Positions 23,536 through 32,584 of a stretch of DNA of 64,000 nt are shown here, in pieces. The stretch covers positions 1 through 64,000 of the forward strand of contig JAGPFF010000005.1 in the NCBI GenBank assembly GCA_018056725.1. The letters are read 5' to 3'. The notes beneath the pieces are model-generated. The model was not told the origin of the DNA. It searched no databases and saw nothing but the letters and a program-made list of their open reading frames with translations. Made by a program: the position numbers and the translations under genes. Each line of letters begins with the position of its first letter. Positions within the stretch are counted from its first letter, which is position 1. This stretch comes from Anaerolineaceae bacterium (GTDB lineage Bacteria; Chloroflexota; Anaerolineae; Anaerolineales; Anaerolineaceae).

Positions 23536-24810
23536 TTACTGTGCTGCCTCAGCAAGAGCTGACTCAAAAATATTCAGTCCTTCATTAATTTGTTCTTCCG
23601 TCACCACCAGCGGCGGGATCCAGCGGATCGTATTGTCCCATGGTCCTGCAGTAAGGATGAGCATGTTATGGTCAATGCAGGCATGCTGAACAGCTTTGGT
23701 AAACTTTTTATCCGGTTTACCGTGCGCGTCGCGAAACTCTGTGCCGATCATCAATCCCAAACCGCGGATATCAGCGATTTGAGGATATTTTTCACGCAAA
23801 TGAGCTAAACCTGCCACCAGCTGGGCACCTCTTGCATTTACATTTTCCAGCATGTGCTCTTCTTTCATTGCTTGAATCGTGGCAACTCCGGCAGCAGCGG
23901 CAACCGCATTTCCGCCATAAGTGCCGCCGTGAGAACCAGGAATCCATTTCGACATCAAATCCAGGCGGCTGACCACACCAGAAATTGGCATGCCCGAGGC
24001 AAGCCCTTTGGCAATGGTCATGATATCGGGTTCAACCTCAAAGTGGTTGATCCCAAACCATTTGCCGGTGCGCCCAAAACCCGATTGGACTTCATCCGCG
24101 ACGAGAAGGATATTGTGCTGCCGGGTAAGCTCGCGTAAGCCCTTCATGAACGACTTTGGTGGAACCACATAACCGCCTTCGCCAATGACAGGCTCGATAA
24201 AAACAGCCGCAGTCTCTGCCGGTGCGGATTGGGTCATTAATAACAGTTCAAGTTCGTCCAGGCACCACTGGCTTGTCTTTTCTTCATCCCAGCCATACCG
24301 AAAAGCGTAAGGGTACGGTGCCACGTAAACCCCTGCCATCAATGGCTGGTAACCGACTTTGTAGCTGTTTTTGGAGGTGGTCATTGCCATGGTGGCATTG
24401 GTGCGCCCGTGAAAACTACCCTGGAAAACGATCACATTCTGCTTCCCGGTGGCGTGACGGGCAAGCTTCAATGCCCCTTCCACCGCTTCAGCACCTGAAT
24501 TGCTGAAGAAAAATCCATCCAGGCTGGAGGGCACAATGGTGCGGAGTTCCGCCACCAGTTCCAAAAGCGGTTTGTGAACCACCAGATTTACCTGCCCATG
24601 AATAAGCAATCCAGCTTGCTGGCGGATGGCTTCCACCACGCGCGGGTGACAATGCCCGGTGTTGGTCACGCCGATCCCGCAGGTAAAATCCAGCACCTTG
24701 CGACCGTCCATTGTGTAGAGGTAACTACCTTCAGCGTGGTCAACAATGAAATCTGTATAGTGAGACCAGACCGGTGAAAGATGGGCGTAATTCTCTTGAT
24801 AATTGATCAT
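23536..24810 (-). CDS. Class III PLP aminotransferase, GABA-transaminase-like
   Basis: A 424-residue fold-type I enzyme with SNSGAEAVEGALKLARHATG (103-122), the aspartate of LVADEVQSGFGRTG and the PLP lysine Lys268 in TIAKGLASG. Length and wording fit 4-aminobutyrate aminotransferase and related omega-amino-acid transaminases. The ethanolamine or beta-alanine type cannot be excluded. It lies 42 bases upstream of the acylating aldehyde dehydrogenase, giving an amine to semialdehyde to acyl-CoA sequence. Confidence 0.88.
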   Translation of the reverse strand: MINYQENYAHLSPVWSHYTDFIVDHAEGSYLYTMDGRKVLDFTCGIGVTNTGHCHPRVVEAIRQQAGLLIHGQVNLVVHKPLLELVAELRTIVPSSLDGFFFSNSGAEAVEGALKLARHATGKQNVIVFQGSFHGRTNATMAMTTSKNSYKVGYQPLMAGVYVAPYPYAFRYGWDEEKTSQWCLDELELLLMTQSAPAETAAVFIEPVIGEGGYVVPPKSFMKGLRELTRQHNILLVADEVQSGFGRTGKWFGINHFEVEPDIMTIAKGLASGMPISGVVSRLDLMSKWIPGSHGGTYGGNAVAAAAGVATIQAMKEEHMLENVNARGAQLVAGLAHLREKYPQIADIRGLGLMIGTEFRDAHGKPDKKFTKAVQHACIDHNMLILTAGPWDNTIRWIPPLVVTEEQINEGLNIFESALAEAAQ

Positions 24811-24940
24811 GGGACTGTCCTTTGTATTGACTGAGATTTTATTGGCAAGAAAGGCAAGGTCATGAAATTTACGATTCGGAGCGTCCAGGAAAACTTATTT
24901 TGGATTGAATTTTCTCAAAGCTTCGGATGAATACACCATC

Positions 24941-24993
24941 GTTCCCCAACCTTTCACACTAACATTATGACATTAATGGGAAGGTTGGGGAAC
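24941..24993 (-). repeat. Long inverted repeat between the saccharopine-dehydrogenase-like and aminotransferase genes
   Basis: GTTCCCCAACCTT (24941-24953) and AAGGTTGGGGAAC (24981-24993) are exact inverses, 27 bases apart. There is no T run on either side. It lies in the 215-base gap within a same-strand operon, so it may be an RNA stem that sets relative expression or stabilises the upstream transcript end. Confidence 0.6.
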
Positions 24994-25025
24994 CTATTTA
25001 AATCATCAGGTGACTATGAGATTCT

Positions 25026-26231
25026 TCACCACTCTTTCATGCCCCACGGGAAGCCGATTCCCGCCATGCGATCCATGAAGGGGTCTGGATCGAAGAATTC
25101 GGGACCTTCCACACCGGTGGCTTTCCAGATCCCTTCAGCGAGCAATTCCATGCCCAGCACGGCATTGAAGCCTGTCTGTGTCACCACTACCTGGCAATCA
25201 AATTTATCCATGCTTTCCTTGTTATCTGCCACCTGGTAGAGGTAGACATTCTTCTCTTTGCCGTCCTTCTTCCCCTTAATCCAGGTGCCGGCGCAGGTTT
25301 TCCCTTCCATCAACGGTCCCAGGTGAGCCGGATCTGGCAGACAGGCAGCAACCACATCACGAGGCGCTACCTCCACCTTGCCAACTTTAATGGGTTCTTT
25401 GTTATCCAGACCCAGCAAGTGAAGGGTCTGTAAGATGCCAATGAATTCATCACCCAGACCATATTTGAAGGTTACCCGTTTGCAATCAATATAGCGTGGA
25501 GCCAGAAGCACTTCCTCATGTTCCACATTGACACATTCGTTGGGACCAATGCCTTCCGGGAAGTCGAAGACTTCTTTTTCTGAGAAAGGCGGGGTAGTAA
25601 ACCAGCCTTTTCCTTTTTCCCAGATGACTGGTGGGTTCAGACATTCTTCGATCGTTGTCCAAATCGAGAAATTCGGAGCGAAATCATAGCCATGCACCAA
25701 GAGATTGGCGCCATCTCTGACGTTGATCTCGTCAATTTCATCAAAAAGATGGGTGGCAGCGTATTTGGCAAACACATCCGCCATTCCGGGTTCGACACCC
25801 AGCCCAAGCAAGGCAAGGATTCCCTTCTCTTTCCATTTGTCTGCGCGGGCAAACTGATAGTCGCCCAATTTCACTCCTGTCTTCTCATAGGGTTTTTCCG
25901 GATGAGGGTGAGAAAGGGTCATCGCCATATCCATGTAATTGACACCGGCGTTGTAGGCAGCGTCAAAAATGGTTTCGTTGAAGCTTGGGTCGCAGGCATT
26001 CATAATCAGATCTACTTTGTAATCCCGCGCCAGCTTTTCAATCATCTCCTGCTTGCGAGCATCGATGAATTCGACCGGAAATCTCTTTTCGTCCTTAATC
26101 TTCGCCTGAACCTCAAGCGCGCGATCTTTGTTGTAATCCGCGAGAACCATCTTCTCCAACCAGGGTCGCTTGGCTGCCATTACAGCAATCGCCTCACCCA
26201 CACCGCCAACTCCAACCAACAGTACTTTCAT
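25026..26231 (-). CDS. Saccharopine dehydrogenase-family oxidoreductase, resembling carboxynorspermidine dehydrogenase
   Basis: A 401-residue protein with an N-terminal Rossmann motif (VGVGGVGEAIAVMAAKR) and the family fold. ALLGLGVEPGMADVFAKYAATHLFDEIDEI, CAGTWIKGKKDGKEKNVYLYQ and FFDPDPFMDRMAGIG (each quoted in parts) recall carboxy(nor)spermidine dehydrogenases of polyamine synthesis as I remember them. Saccharopine reductase itself is a more distant option. Reaction would be NAD(P)-linked formation or cleavage of a secondary amine between an amino acid and an aldehyde. Its neighbours are aminotransferases and an amino-acid permease, which supports amine or lysine-type metabolism. Confidence 0.75.
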   Translation of the reverse strand: MKVLLVGVGGVGEAIAVMAAKRPWLEKMVLADYNKDRALEVQAKIKDEKRFPVEFIDARKQEMIEKLARDYKVDLIMNACDPSFNETIFDAAYNAGVNYMDMAMTLSHPHPEKPYEKTGVKLGDYQFARADKWKEKGILALLGLGVEPGMADVFAKYAATHLFDEIDEINVRDGANLLVHGYDFAPNFSIWTTIEECLNPPVIWEKGKGWFTTPPFSEKEVFDFPEGIGPNECVNVEHEEVLLAPRYIDCKRVTFKYGLGDEFIGILQTLHLLGLDNKEPIKVGKVEVAPRDVVAACLPDPAHLGPLMEGKTCAGTWIKGKKDGKEKNVYLYQVADNKESMDKFDCQVVVTQTGFNAVLGMELLAEGIWKATGVEGPEFFDPDPFMDRMAGIGFPWGMKEW

Positions 26232-26267
26232 GACTTCCTCCTATATGAAGAATGTGATGTTGCTAAT

Positions 26268-27863
26268 TTAATCTTCTGTTCCCAATACATACGGGTCAAC
26301 ATCCGGAATGCCCTTCTTCACCCACTTCTTGATCGGGAAGTACAAAAGGGCTCCTATCGCCATAGCGACTAATGCCAATCCAATAGCTCCCTGCCAGCCA
26401 TAATCAATCACCTGGCTGACTATGGCTAAAACGATGATCGTCAGGGGAGCCACAACGATATAGATCAAACCCCAGACACCTCCAGGAACACGGTTCCTCG
26501 GCAGATCAGGCTTCTTTTTTCGCAGCATTACAAGGGCGAAGATCTCTGCCATCAAGACCAGCATGTTCAGGAAGACATCAATCACCACCAGGCTTTGGAA
26601 AGCTGATGTAGAGAAGATGAGGTAAAAGACCCCGCAAATAAGGATTGCCACCCAGGGTGTGCCATATTTGGGGTGAACTTTCGTCAACCAGGTAGGCATC
26701 ATGCCATCCTCCGCCATGGCAAAGGGCACACGCGTTCCACCCATTCCATTCCCAATGAAAAGACCAATCATGGAGAATATTGCGGAAATGCCCACAATAG
26801 CACCCAGGAAGAAGGAAAGCGGGCTATCCTTACCGGCAACCTTGTCTCCAATACGGTGGGCAATGGTCGGGAATTCCCAGCCATAATCCGTAGTCGGATC
26901 TACACCCCAGCTTTGCATTTTCTCATCAGAAATGCCATATTCGTTCAGAATAGGTCCAATTCCTTCTCCCGGGTTGTATTCTTCCAGACCCCACACCAGA
27001 TATTGTCCTTCTTCGCCAGCACCACCGTAGAGACCGGCAACAGTTGGGATGGAATAGGAAAGAATGGCAGCAATCAGCACCAGAACCATGGCACGAGGAT
27101 AGGTTTTCTTGGGATTTTTAATTTCATCACCGGCAGCGGTGGGCAATTCCCAGCCCATGAAATTCCACATAGCCACGTAAATCCCCACACTTAATGCGCC
27201 AAGCAAATTTTTAGCATTTACATCCGCGCCACCAGGAAGAAATGGAATGTTGGTGGGGGTGCCGTTGACGATCCAGGCATAGATGCCAAAGCCTGACATG
27301 ATGATCAAGGGGATGATCATCAGCACTCCCAGCCAGCTGGCAGTGAGCGCTGTAAGCTTGGCGCCACGGAAGTTGAGGTAGGAAATGGCAATGATCAATA
27401 CGGCAGCTACCAGCCAGGAGAGTAAATCAGAAGAGAATTCCACTCCGCCAATGGTTGCGCCATTTTTTAATGCCGGAACAAAGTAACTGAGGTACCAGGC
27501 TGTCCAGACCGGGTAAATTGAAACATCCACCCACGAAACCACCCAGTTCATCCACCCGGACATGAAACCCGTAAACGGACCGAACGCCTGTTTCACCCAA
27601 TGGTAGTATCCACCTTCCACCGGCATCATGGATTGCATCTCGCGCACCATGAGCATATTGGGAATGCTGAATACGAGCGGGGTGATGACCATAAGCAAAA
27701 GCGCCAAACCTGGACCCGAAAGCCCGACCATTGGTTCGGCGCCGAACGCCCCACCACAAACAGTGAAATAGATCAATGCGAAGAGGGGAATCAGTGTTAA
27801 TTCCCGCTTGAGCTTTTTCTTCTCCGCGGCGACAAGACTTGCTTTGTCAACTTCAGGTGCCAT
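26268..27863 (-). CDS. APC-superfamily amino-acid/polyamine permease
   Basis: A 531-residue transporter with about 12-14 membrane segments. Typical APC motifs are PLFALIYFTVCGGAFGAEPMVG with the glycine-rich TM1 break, VEGGYYHWVKQAFG, and GWELPTAAGDEIKNPKKTYPRA. A roughly 70-residue hydrophilic insertion (about 275-350) is longer than in most members. It imports an amino acid or amine. It is first in the minus-strand operon, next to the Lrp-type regulator, which suggests that the substrate of the operon is the ligand. Confidence 0.85.
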   Translation of the reverse strand: MAPEVDKASLVAAEKKKLKRELTLIPLFALIYFTVCGGAFGAEPMVGLSGPGLALLLMVITPLVFSIPNMLMVREMQSMMPVEGGYYHWVKQAFGPFTGFMSGWMNWVVSWVDVSIYPVWTAWYLSYFVPALKNGATIGGVEFSSDLLSWLVAAVLIIAISYLNFRGAKLTALTASWLGVLMIIPLIIMSGFGIYAWIVNGTPTNIPFLPGGADVNAKNLLGALSVGIYVAMWNFMGWELPTAAGDEIKNPKKTYPRAMVLVLIAAILSYSIPTVAGLYGGAGEEGQYLVWGLEEYNPGEGIGPILNEYGISDEKMQSWGVDPTTDYGWEFPTIAHRIGDKVAGKDSPLSFFLGAIVGISAIFSMIGLFIGNGMGGTRVPFAMAEDGMMPTWLTKVHPKYGTPWVAILICGVFYLIFSTSAFQSLVVIDVFLNMLVLMAEIFALVMLRKKKPDLPRNRVPGGVWGLIYIVVAPLTIIVLAIVSQVIDYGWQGAIGLALVAMAIGALLYFPIKKWVKKGIPDVDPYVLGTED

Positions 27864-27974
27864 CTTTCCTCCTTGTAACTCATCAAGAATTAATAATCCT
27901 GCAATGAATACGCAACCAGCGCTTCATTTTATGGATGAAGGAAAACACACCAGTAATTAACCGATAATAAAGAT

Positions 27975-28454
27975 CTACTCTTCTTTGACGATAACGGATG
28001 ATGGAATCGTCCACACATGGTCGTCTTTAATTTTGATCGGCACGAATGAAATGTGGGTCTTGCGCACTCCTGGAATCTTCCCTACCACTTCTGTAACAAA
28101 ACTGAATAGTTCACTATTGTTATGAGCGAAAACCTGGATGCTGATATCTGTATCACCGGTGGAGTAAGCGATATAACTTACCACCTCATACTCCGCCAGT
28201 TTTTTTGCAATCTCGAGAACGCTTGCCGGTTCAACTTCAATGAAAACATCCGCGCAAACATTCAACCCCAGCGCTTCTGCATTGACATTTCCACGTATCG
28301 AGATTACATGATTTTCAATAAGCCGGTTGATGCGGTAGCGAACTGCCCGCTCACTGATGCCACCAATCCGTGATGCAATTTTGGCGCAGCTCATCCGGCC
28401 GTCTTCCAACAATAGATCCGAAATCTGCTTATCAACTGCGTCTATTTTTATCAT
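27975..28454 (-). CDS. Lrp/AsnC-family transcriptional regulator
   Basis: A 159-residue protein. ATG at 28454 directly after AGGTGG is preferred to a GTG at 28460. An N-terminal helix-turn-helix (residues 5-60: DAVDKQISDLLLEDGR, ISERAVRYRINRL) is followed by the RAM ligand-binding domain (65-145). Lrp-type proteins bind amino acids and form octamers that wrap DNA. The gene stands between two transcription units for amine metabolism. A 20-base palindrome at the start of the divergent patA-like transcript is a candidate site. Confidence 0.88.
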   Translation of the reverse strand: MIKIDAVDKQISDLLLEDGRMSCAKIASRIGGISERAVRYRINRLIENHVISIRGNVNAEALGLNVCADVFIEVEPASVLEIAKKLAEYEVVSYIAYSTGDTDISIQVFAHNNSELFSFVTEVVGKIPGVRKTHISFVPIKIKDDHVWTIPSSVIVKEE

Positions 28455-28487
28455 ATCCACCTAAAACCATTTCTGAAAGATACATAA

Positions 28488-28515
28488 ATTATAGATATTT
28501 TTTCCGAAATTGCAA
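28488..28515 (-). promoter_or_regulatory. Promoter of the lrp-like gene
   Basis: On the minus strand TTGCAA (28515-28510), 16 bases and TATAAT (28493-28488), predicted start near 28481, leader about 27 bases. Confidence 0.6.
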
Positions 28516-28612
28516 ATTAAAAAAAGTAGATAATCTTTAATCTAATTAATATCTTCGCTACTCAAACTTCTATACTCATAAAATGGTTAAAGAATCGGAA
28601 TCTTAAAAATTC

Positions 28613-28640
28613 TTGACAGAAATCATTTTTTTGTCATAAT
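28613..28640 (+). promoter_or_regulatory. Promoter of the patA-like gene
   Basis: TTGACA (28613-28618), a 16-base spacer and CATAAT (28635-28640), predicted start near 28647. Confidence 0.7.
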
Positions 28641-28649
28641 AATTCTGTA

Positions 28650-28669
28650 GGAAAATATTACAATTTTCC
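28650..28669. promoter_or_regulatory. Palindrome at the patA-like start site, candidate Lrp operator
   Basis: GGAAAAT and ATTTTCC flank a 6-base AT centre, covering about +4 to +23. It is AT-rich and symmetric like many Lrp/AsnC sites, and it could equally form a short RNA hairpin at the transcript 5' end. Confidence 0.45.
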
Positions 28670-28795
28670 GGCTGTTTCCCTTACCTATCGGTACAAAAGA
28701 ATACTTTTTATTGTGAATTCGGCAGGTTTTTTACTTTTTTTGTTCCAAATTGTCAAAAGTAAGTAAAAATCACTATTCTTTTTTCAGGAGGAGTC

Positions 28796-30145
28796 ATGCC
28801 ACAGAATTTACAAGACGCAATTGCCTATTCAGATCGCTGGTTGGAATTAATTGAAAAGTCTGAAGTTTCTGAAACTGAAGGGAAACAGATAATTGAAGAA
28901 AGCAAATTCAATTTTGCCGAATACTTCAATAAAGGTTGGTTGGACTACCGAAAGTCAGTCACTGAAGCTGGTGACTGGGCTTGTGTGGAATGGACCGGGA
29001 GAGGCGCCATTTTTAAGGACGTGCTGGGACGCGAATATATTGATTGCCTGGGGGGCTATGGCATGATGGATCATGGTTGGAGTCATCCGGATGTAGTCAA
29101 AGCTGTTACAGCTCAACTCCGGCGAACCCCCATGCCCAGCCAGGAACTGATCGATCCGCTGCGCGGAGTGCTAGCCAGATTGATGGCAAATATTACCCCG
29201 GGGGACATCAAATATTCCTTCTTCTGCGCCAGCGGCACCGAGGCAATTGAAGGCGCAATCAAAGTTGCCAAGATGTATTCGCAGAAACCCGCCTTCATCG
29301 TCGCCACGAAGGCATTCCACGGGAAAACAATGGGGTCACTCTCGATGCTCGGCAAGGCGGATTACCGCGTGCCACCTGGCTTACTCTACGCCGGACCTGT
29401 TTACCACGTACCCTATGGTGATGCGGATGCGGTAGAACGGCAGCTGCAGATTTGCGATCAAATCGGGGTTGGCGTGGCAGCGGTGCTCATGGAACCCATC
29501 CAGGGCGAAGCCGGTGCTATCGTCCCGCCGGATGATTTCTGGCCACGGATCCGAAAATCCACCCGAGACCATGGCGTGCTGCTGATTGCCGATGAAGTAC
29601 AAACCGGTCTAGGCAGAACAGGCTCCCTGTGGGGTGTGGATAACTGGGATGTCAAGCCAGATATTATCGCCGTTGCCAAATCCCTGGGCGGCGGGGTAAT
29701 GCCGATCAGCGCCTTCTGCGCCACCGAGGAAGTCTGGCAATGTATGATGTACCCCAATCCCTTCATTCATACCACCACCACTGGTGGCGGCGCGCTTGCC
29801 TGTTCCGCAGCCATCGCATCCATTAACGTCGTCCTTAAAGATGATTTCCCGAAACAGGCGCGCGAAAAGGGCGAGTATTTCATGAAGACGCTGCGCGTAC
29901 TCGAGCAGAAGTATTCCAATGTTTATGATTACATTTCCGGTAAAGGCTTGCTCATCGGACAGCACTTTAAGGATCCCGAGATCGGTTATAAAGTGGCAGC
30001 GGGACTCTTCAAACGCGGCGTACTGGTTGCCGGAACCCTCACCAGTGCCCACACCATCCGCATCGAACCCCCCATCGTGATCACTTACGAACAGATCGAT
30101 GAGGTGTTGAACAGGCTGGAAGACACGCTTAAGGAAGTTAGTTAA
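28796..30145 (+). CDS. patA: Putrescine aminotransferase-like class III aminotransferase
   Basis: A 449-residue enzyme that follows E. coli PatA closely: FLDYRKSV-like WLDYRKSVTEAGD (49-61), FIDCLGG, SQELIDPLR, KYSFFCASGTEA, PLP lysine Lys295 in AVAKSLGGGVMPI, FIHTTTTGG and VLVAGTL-like text near the C-terminus. The N-terminal extension of about 40 residues is also typical. It would convert putrescine (or another diamine) with a keto acid to 4-aminobutanal. It is followed by an SSF symporter with a 50-base gap, so uptake and transamination are paired. Confidence 0.85.
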   Translation: MPQNLQDAIAYSDRWLELIEKSEVSETEGKQIIEESKFNFAEYFNKGWLDYRKSVTEAGDWACVEWTGRGAIFKDVLGREYIDCLGGYGMMDHGWSHPDVVKAVTAQLRRTPMPSQELIDPLRGVLARLMANITPGDIKYSFFCASGTEAIEGAIKVAKMYSQKPAFIVATKAFHGKTMGSLSMLGKADYRVPPGLLYAGPVYHVPYGDADAVERQLQICDQIGVGVAAVLMEPIQGEAGAIVPPDDFWPRIRKSTRDHGVLLIADEVQTGLGRTGSLWGVDNWDVKPDIIAVAKSLGGGVMPISAFCATEEVWQCMMYPNPFIHTTTTGGGALACSAAIASINVVLKDDFPKQAREKGEYFMKTLRVLEQKYSNVYDYISGKGLLIGQHFKDPEIGYKVAAGLFKRGVLVAGTLTSAHTIRIEPPIVITYEQIDEVLNRLEDTLKEVS

Positions 30146-30195
30146 GAAAAACTGACTTATCAATTTTAGGATTTTCCTGAGAAAGGGAGCGTCGC

Positions 30196-31854
30196 ATGGT
30201 TCTTGAAGGTTATCCATATGCTTGGCTGGTTTTCCTTTTTATTGCCCTGTTTTTTGCAGTCCGCATCATTGTAGGCGTGTGGGCGGGACGTAAAGTTCAA
30301 GATAATACCGACTACGTGGTGGCGGGTCGCCGGCTTCCTATTTATATGGCAGCCGCTTCGATCATGGCGACCTGGTTTGCCGCCGAAACGCTGATGGGGG
30401 CATCTGAAACGGCGTACGATTACGGTTTCCAGGGTGTGGTCTTCGATCCCTTTGGTGCTTCCGCCTGCTTGTTTCTATCCGGTTTATTGTTTGTGCGCTT
30501 GATGCGCCGGGCAAAATACCTCACCATCGTCGATTTTTTTGAACGCCGCTATAACAAGCTTACGGTGGTCCTCTCTGTCGTCGCCGAGATGTTAACCTAC
30601 TTCTCCTGGACGGCAGCACAGATCGTGGCTGGTGGTGCTATCGCCCAGGGTATTTTTGGTCTGGACCCGATCTGGGGATGCGTGATCGTCATCACAATTG
30701 TCGCCGGCTACACAATGATGGGTGGCATGATGGCAGACACCACACTCGATTTCTTCCAAATGTTCCTGACGGCAATTGGGATTTCGATGGTGTTTATCTT
30801 CATGTTAAAAGCCGTCGGAGGGTTCCCCGGCATGATCGAAGGAGCCGGGTCTACCTACGTCTCGCAACCATTCAAACTACTGCCGATTAAAGGGGAAGGT
30901 TATCTGGGGTACACTGGTCTTACCGGTTGGATGTACTGGCTGGCGGCTTGGATGGCGATCGGTCTCGGATCGGTGGCAACCCAGGATCTCATGCAGCGTT
31001 CCATGGCTGCCCGCAACCAGGCAACCTCGGTTTATGGTTCATACTTTGCTGGCGTCCTCTATCTGTTCTTTGGCATCATGAGCCCCTTAATCGGCATCAT
31101 GGCCTACAAACTCCAGCCAGGAATGGAAGATACCAGCTACCTGCTGGTCAATGCCGCCATGACCCACATGCCTGCCCTGCTCACCGCCATTTTCATCGCC
31201 GCACTGGTTTCAGCCCTCATGAGCACTTCCGACAGCTCATTACTGGCTGGCGCCTCCGCAGTCACCGAAAACTTGATTCCCTTGATCACTGGCAAAAAAC
31301 TGGAAGGAAAGAGAGCCCTTTGGGCAACCCGGATCATGGTCTTGATCAATGCGGTGATCGGTCTTTCAATCGCGTTGTGGGCGCAAACCATTTATGAACT
31401 CTCGGTGGTTGCGTGGACGCTCTTGCTGGTCGGTCTCTTCACTCCTTTCGCCTTTGGCATGTACTGGAAGAAAGCCAACAGTTACGGAGCCAATGCAGCC
31501 TTCATTGGTGGTTTTGTCATCTGGATCCTGGCAACCATCTTCTTCTTTAATACTGGATTGGGAGGTCAATCCACTGCCAGCGTATGCGAATACACTGCGG
31601 ATATGGGCGTTTACAGTGACGGTTGGTGGTGCGCCTTCTGGGATGCTGTATATGTTGGTTCGTTCATTGCCTTCTTCTCGGCTATCCTCCTGATGATCGG
31701 CGTCTCCCTCGCCACCCAGAAGAAAGATCCGGCAAGACAACTGGTGGACTACTATGGTGAGCCAATTGATATGAACCCGAAACTGAATTTGGGTATCCTG
31801 CCCATCAAGGATGCCTTCCGTAAGATCAGCCCGGAAGAAAAGGAACGCACTTAG
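30196..31854 (+). CDS. Sodium:solute symporter (SSF) family transporter
   Basis: A 552-residue protein with 13 or so membrane segments and SSF motifs: DNTDYVVAGRRLP, ATWFAAETLMGASE, and SALMSTSDSSLLAGAS, which holds the second sodium-site serines. A GGGAG lies ahead of the ATG. Substrate cannot be read, but the position after a putrescine-aminotransferase-like gene suggests an amine, polyamine or amino acid. The C-terminal 50 residues (PARQLVDYYGEPIDMNPK) are cytoplasmic. Confidence 0.87.
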   Translation: MVLEGYPYAWLVFLFIALFFAVRIIVGVWAGRKVQDNTDYVVAGRRLPIYMAAASIMATWFAAETLMGASETAYDYGFQGVVFDPFGASACLFLSGLLFVRLMRRAKYLTIVDFFERRYNKLTVVLSVVAEMLTYFSWTAAQIVAGGAIAQGIFGLDPIWGCVIVITIVAGYTMMGGMMADTTLDFFQMFLTAIGISMVFIFMLKAVGGFPGMIEGAGSTYVSQPFKLLPIKGEGYLGYTGLTGWMYWLAAWMAIGLGSVATQDLMQRSMAARNQATSVYGSYFAGVLYLFFGIMSPLIGIMAYKLQPGMEDTSYLLVNAAMTHMPALLTAIFIAALVSALMSTSDSSLLAGASAVTENLIPLITGKKLEGKRALWATRIMVLINAVIGLSIALWAQTIYELSVVAWTLLLVGLFTPFAFGMYWKKANSYGANAAFIGGFVIWILATIFFFNTGLGGQSTASVCEYTADMGVYSDGWWCAFWDAVYVGSFIAFFSAILLMIGVSLATQKKDPARQLVDYYGEPIDMNPKLNLGILPIKDAFRKISPEEKERT

Positions 31855-31922
31855 TCCTTATTGGTCATTCATCCCCCTTTCAAGCGGATCGTTGAGAGGC
31901 AGGATGATTATGAGTTATTTAT

Positions 31923-31956
31923 GTGGCGTCCAAAGTGAATACCCTTTGGGCGCCAC
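31923..31956 (+). repeat. Inverted repeat between the SSF gene and the next gene
   Basis: GTGGCGTCCAAAG (31923-31935) and CTTTGGGCGCCAC (31944-31956) pair over 13 positions with one G-T wobble and an 8-base loop. No T run follows. It could attenuate read-through into the next gene. Confidence 0.55.
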
Positions 31957-31995
31957 GTCTGACCTACTCCTCAAGAAGGGAGTTTATTTACCAAG

Positions 31996-32529
31996 ATGTC
32001 TGGATTTAATAGTGATGAACTGAAATATTATGCCCTGATCTTTGGTGTTGTTCTCCTGTTGGTCTATGCATATCGCAAAGCTATCAAAAAAGTGCGCAAA
32101 GATCAAGAAGCTAAAGCCAAATTGGAATCAGGGTATAAACCACCCCAAAAAGCTGAAAAACCAGCCATGACGGAGGAGACATTTTCCCGCTCCTGGAAGA
32201 ACCTTTCATTTTTACTGCTGCTAGCAGGCGCAGGCAACCTCTATATGGCGTATAACGCAATAATGAACCTGGTGGAGACGGATGGTTTGTGGGTATGGTG
32301 GATCGACGCTTTTTGTTCGATCGCCGCTGCTGCATTCGCGGTTTTTATCTGGCGCAGGAAAACAAAAAAATGGGTGTTTGCATATTTTCTGGCTACTTTA
32401 CTTCCGCTCTTCGTGTTCATGTCCATTAAAGGAACCTCTTTCAAGATTAGTGCGATGATTCATTTATTCCCACTCGTCTTGCTCTACTTTGTATTGAAAC
32501 CGGTATGGGGGTATTTGAAGACATCCTGA
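31996..32529 (+). CDS. Uncharacterised membrane protein, about five predicted segments
   Basis: A 177-residue protein. A first hydrophobic segment (about 9-25: YALIFGVVLLLVYAYRK) is followed by a charged stretch of about 45 residues, then four segments (about 72-90, 98-116, 123-141, 150-170). No motif is recognised. It sits 141 bases downstream of the symporter, after a hairpin, and ends at a clear terminator. A link to the symporter is possible but not shown. Confidence 0.7.
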   Translation: MSGFNSDELKYYALIFGVVLLLVYAYRKAIKKVRKDQEAKAKLESGYKPPQKAEKPAMTEETFSRSWKNLSFLLLLAGAGNLYMAYNAIMNLVETDGLWVWWIDAFCSIAAAAFAVFIWRRKTKKWVFAYFLATLLPLFVFMSIKGTSFKISAMIHLFPLVLLYFVLKPVWGYLKTS

Positions 32530-32538
32530 TACAAATAT

Positions 32539-32564
32539 CCCCCGGAGGTTCATTCATCCGGGGG
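32539..32564 (+). terminator. Intrinsic terminator of the patA-symporter transcript
   Basis: CCCCCGGA (32539-32546) pairs with TCCGGGGG (32557-32564) over a 10-base loop, followed by AATTTTCTTTT. It also lies just after the stop of the converging gene at 32585 but lacks a T run in that direction. Confidence 0.9.
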
Positions 32565-32584
32565 AATTTTCTTTTAAAGTCTGT

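Larger units (their letters stand above)
28455..28795. promoter_or_regulatory. 341-base divergent intergenic region between lrp and the patA-like gene
   Basis: An AT-rich region without an ORF. It contains the lrp promoter, the patA-like promoter, and a palindrome GGAAAAT/ATTTTCC at 28650-28669 right at the predicted plus-strand start site. A roughly 150-base leader follows in which AAAAGAATA (near 28697) and TATTCTTTT (near 28775) are inverted. The leader ends in AGGAGG before the ATG at 28796. Confidence 0.6.

Noticed and set aside
25692..26372. Plus-strand ORF of 226 codons across the saccharopine-dehydrogenase-like gene start
   Set aside because: It spans two genuine minus-strand genes and shows no family features.
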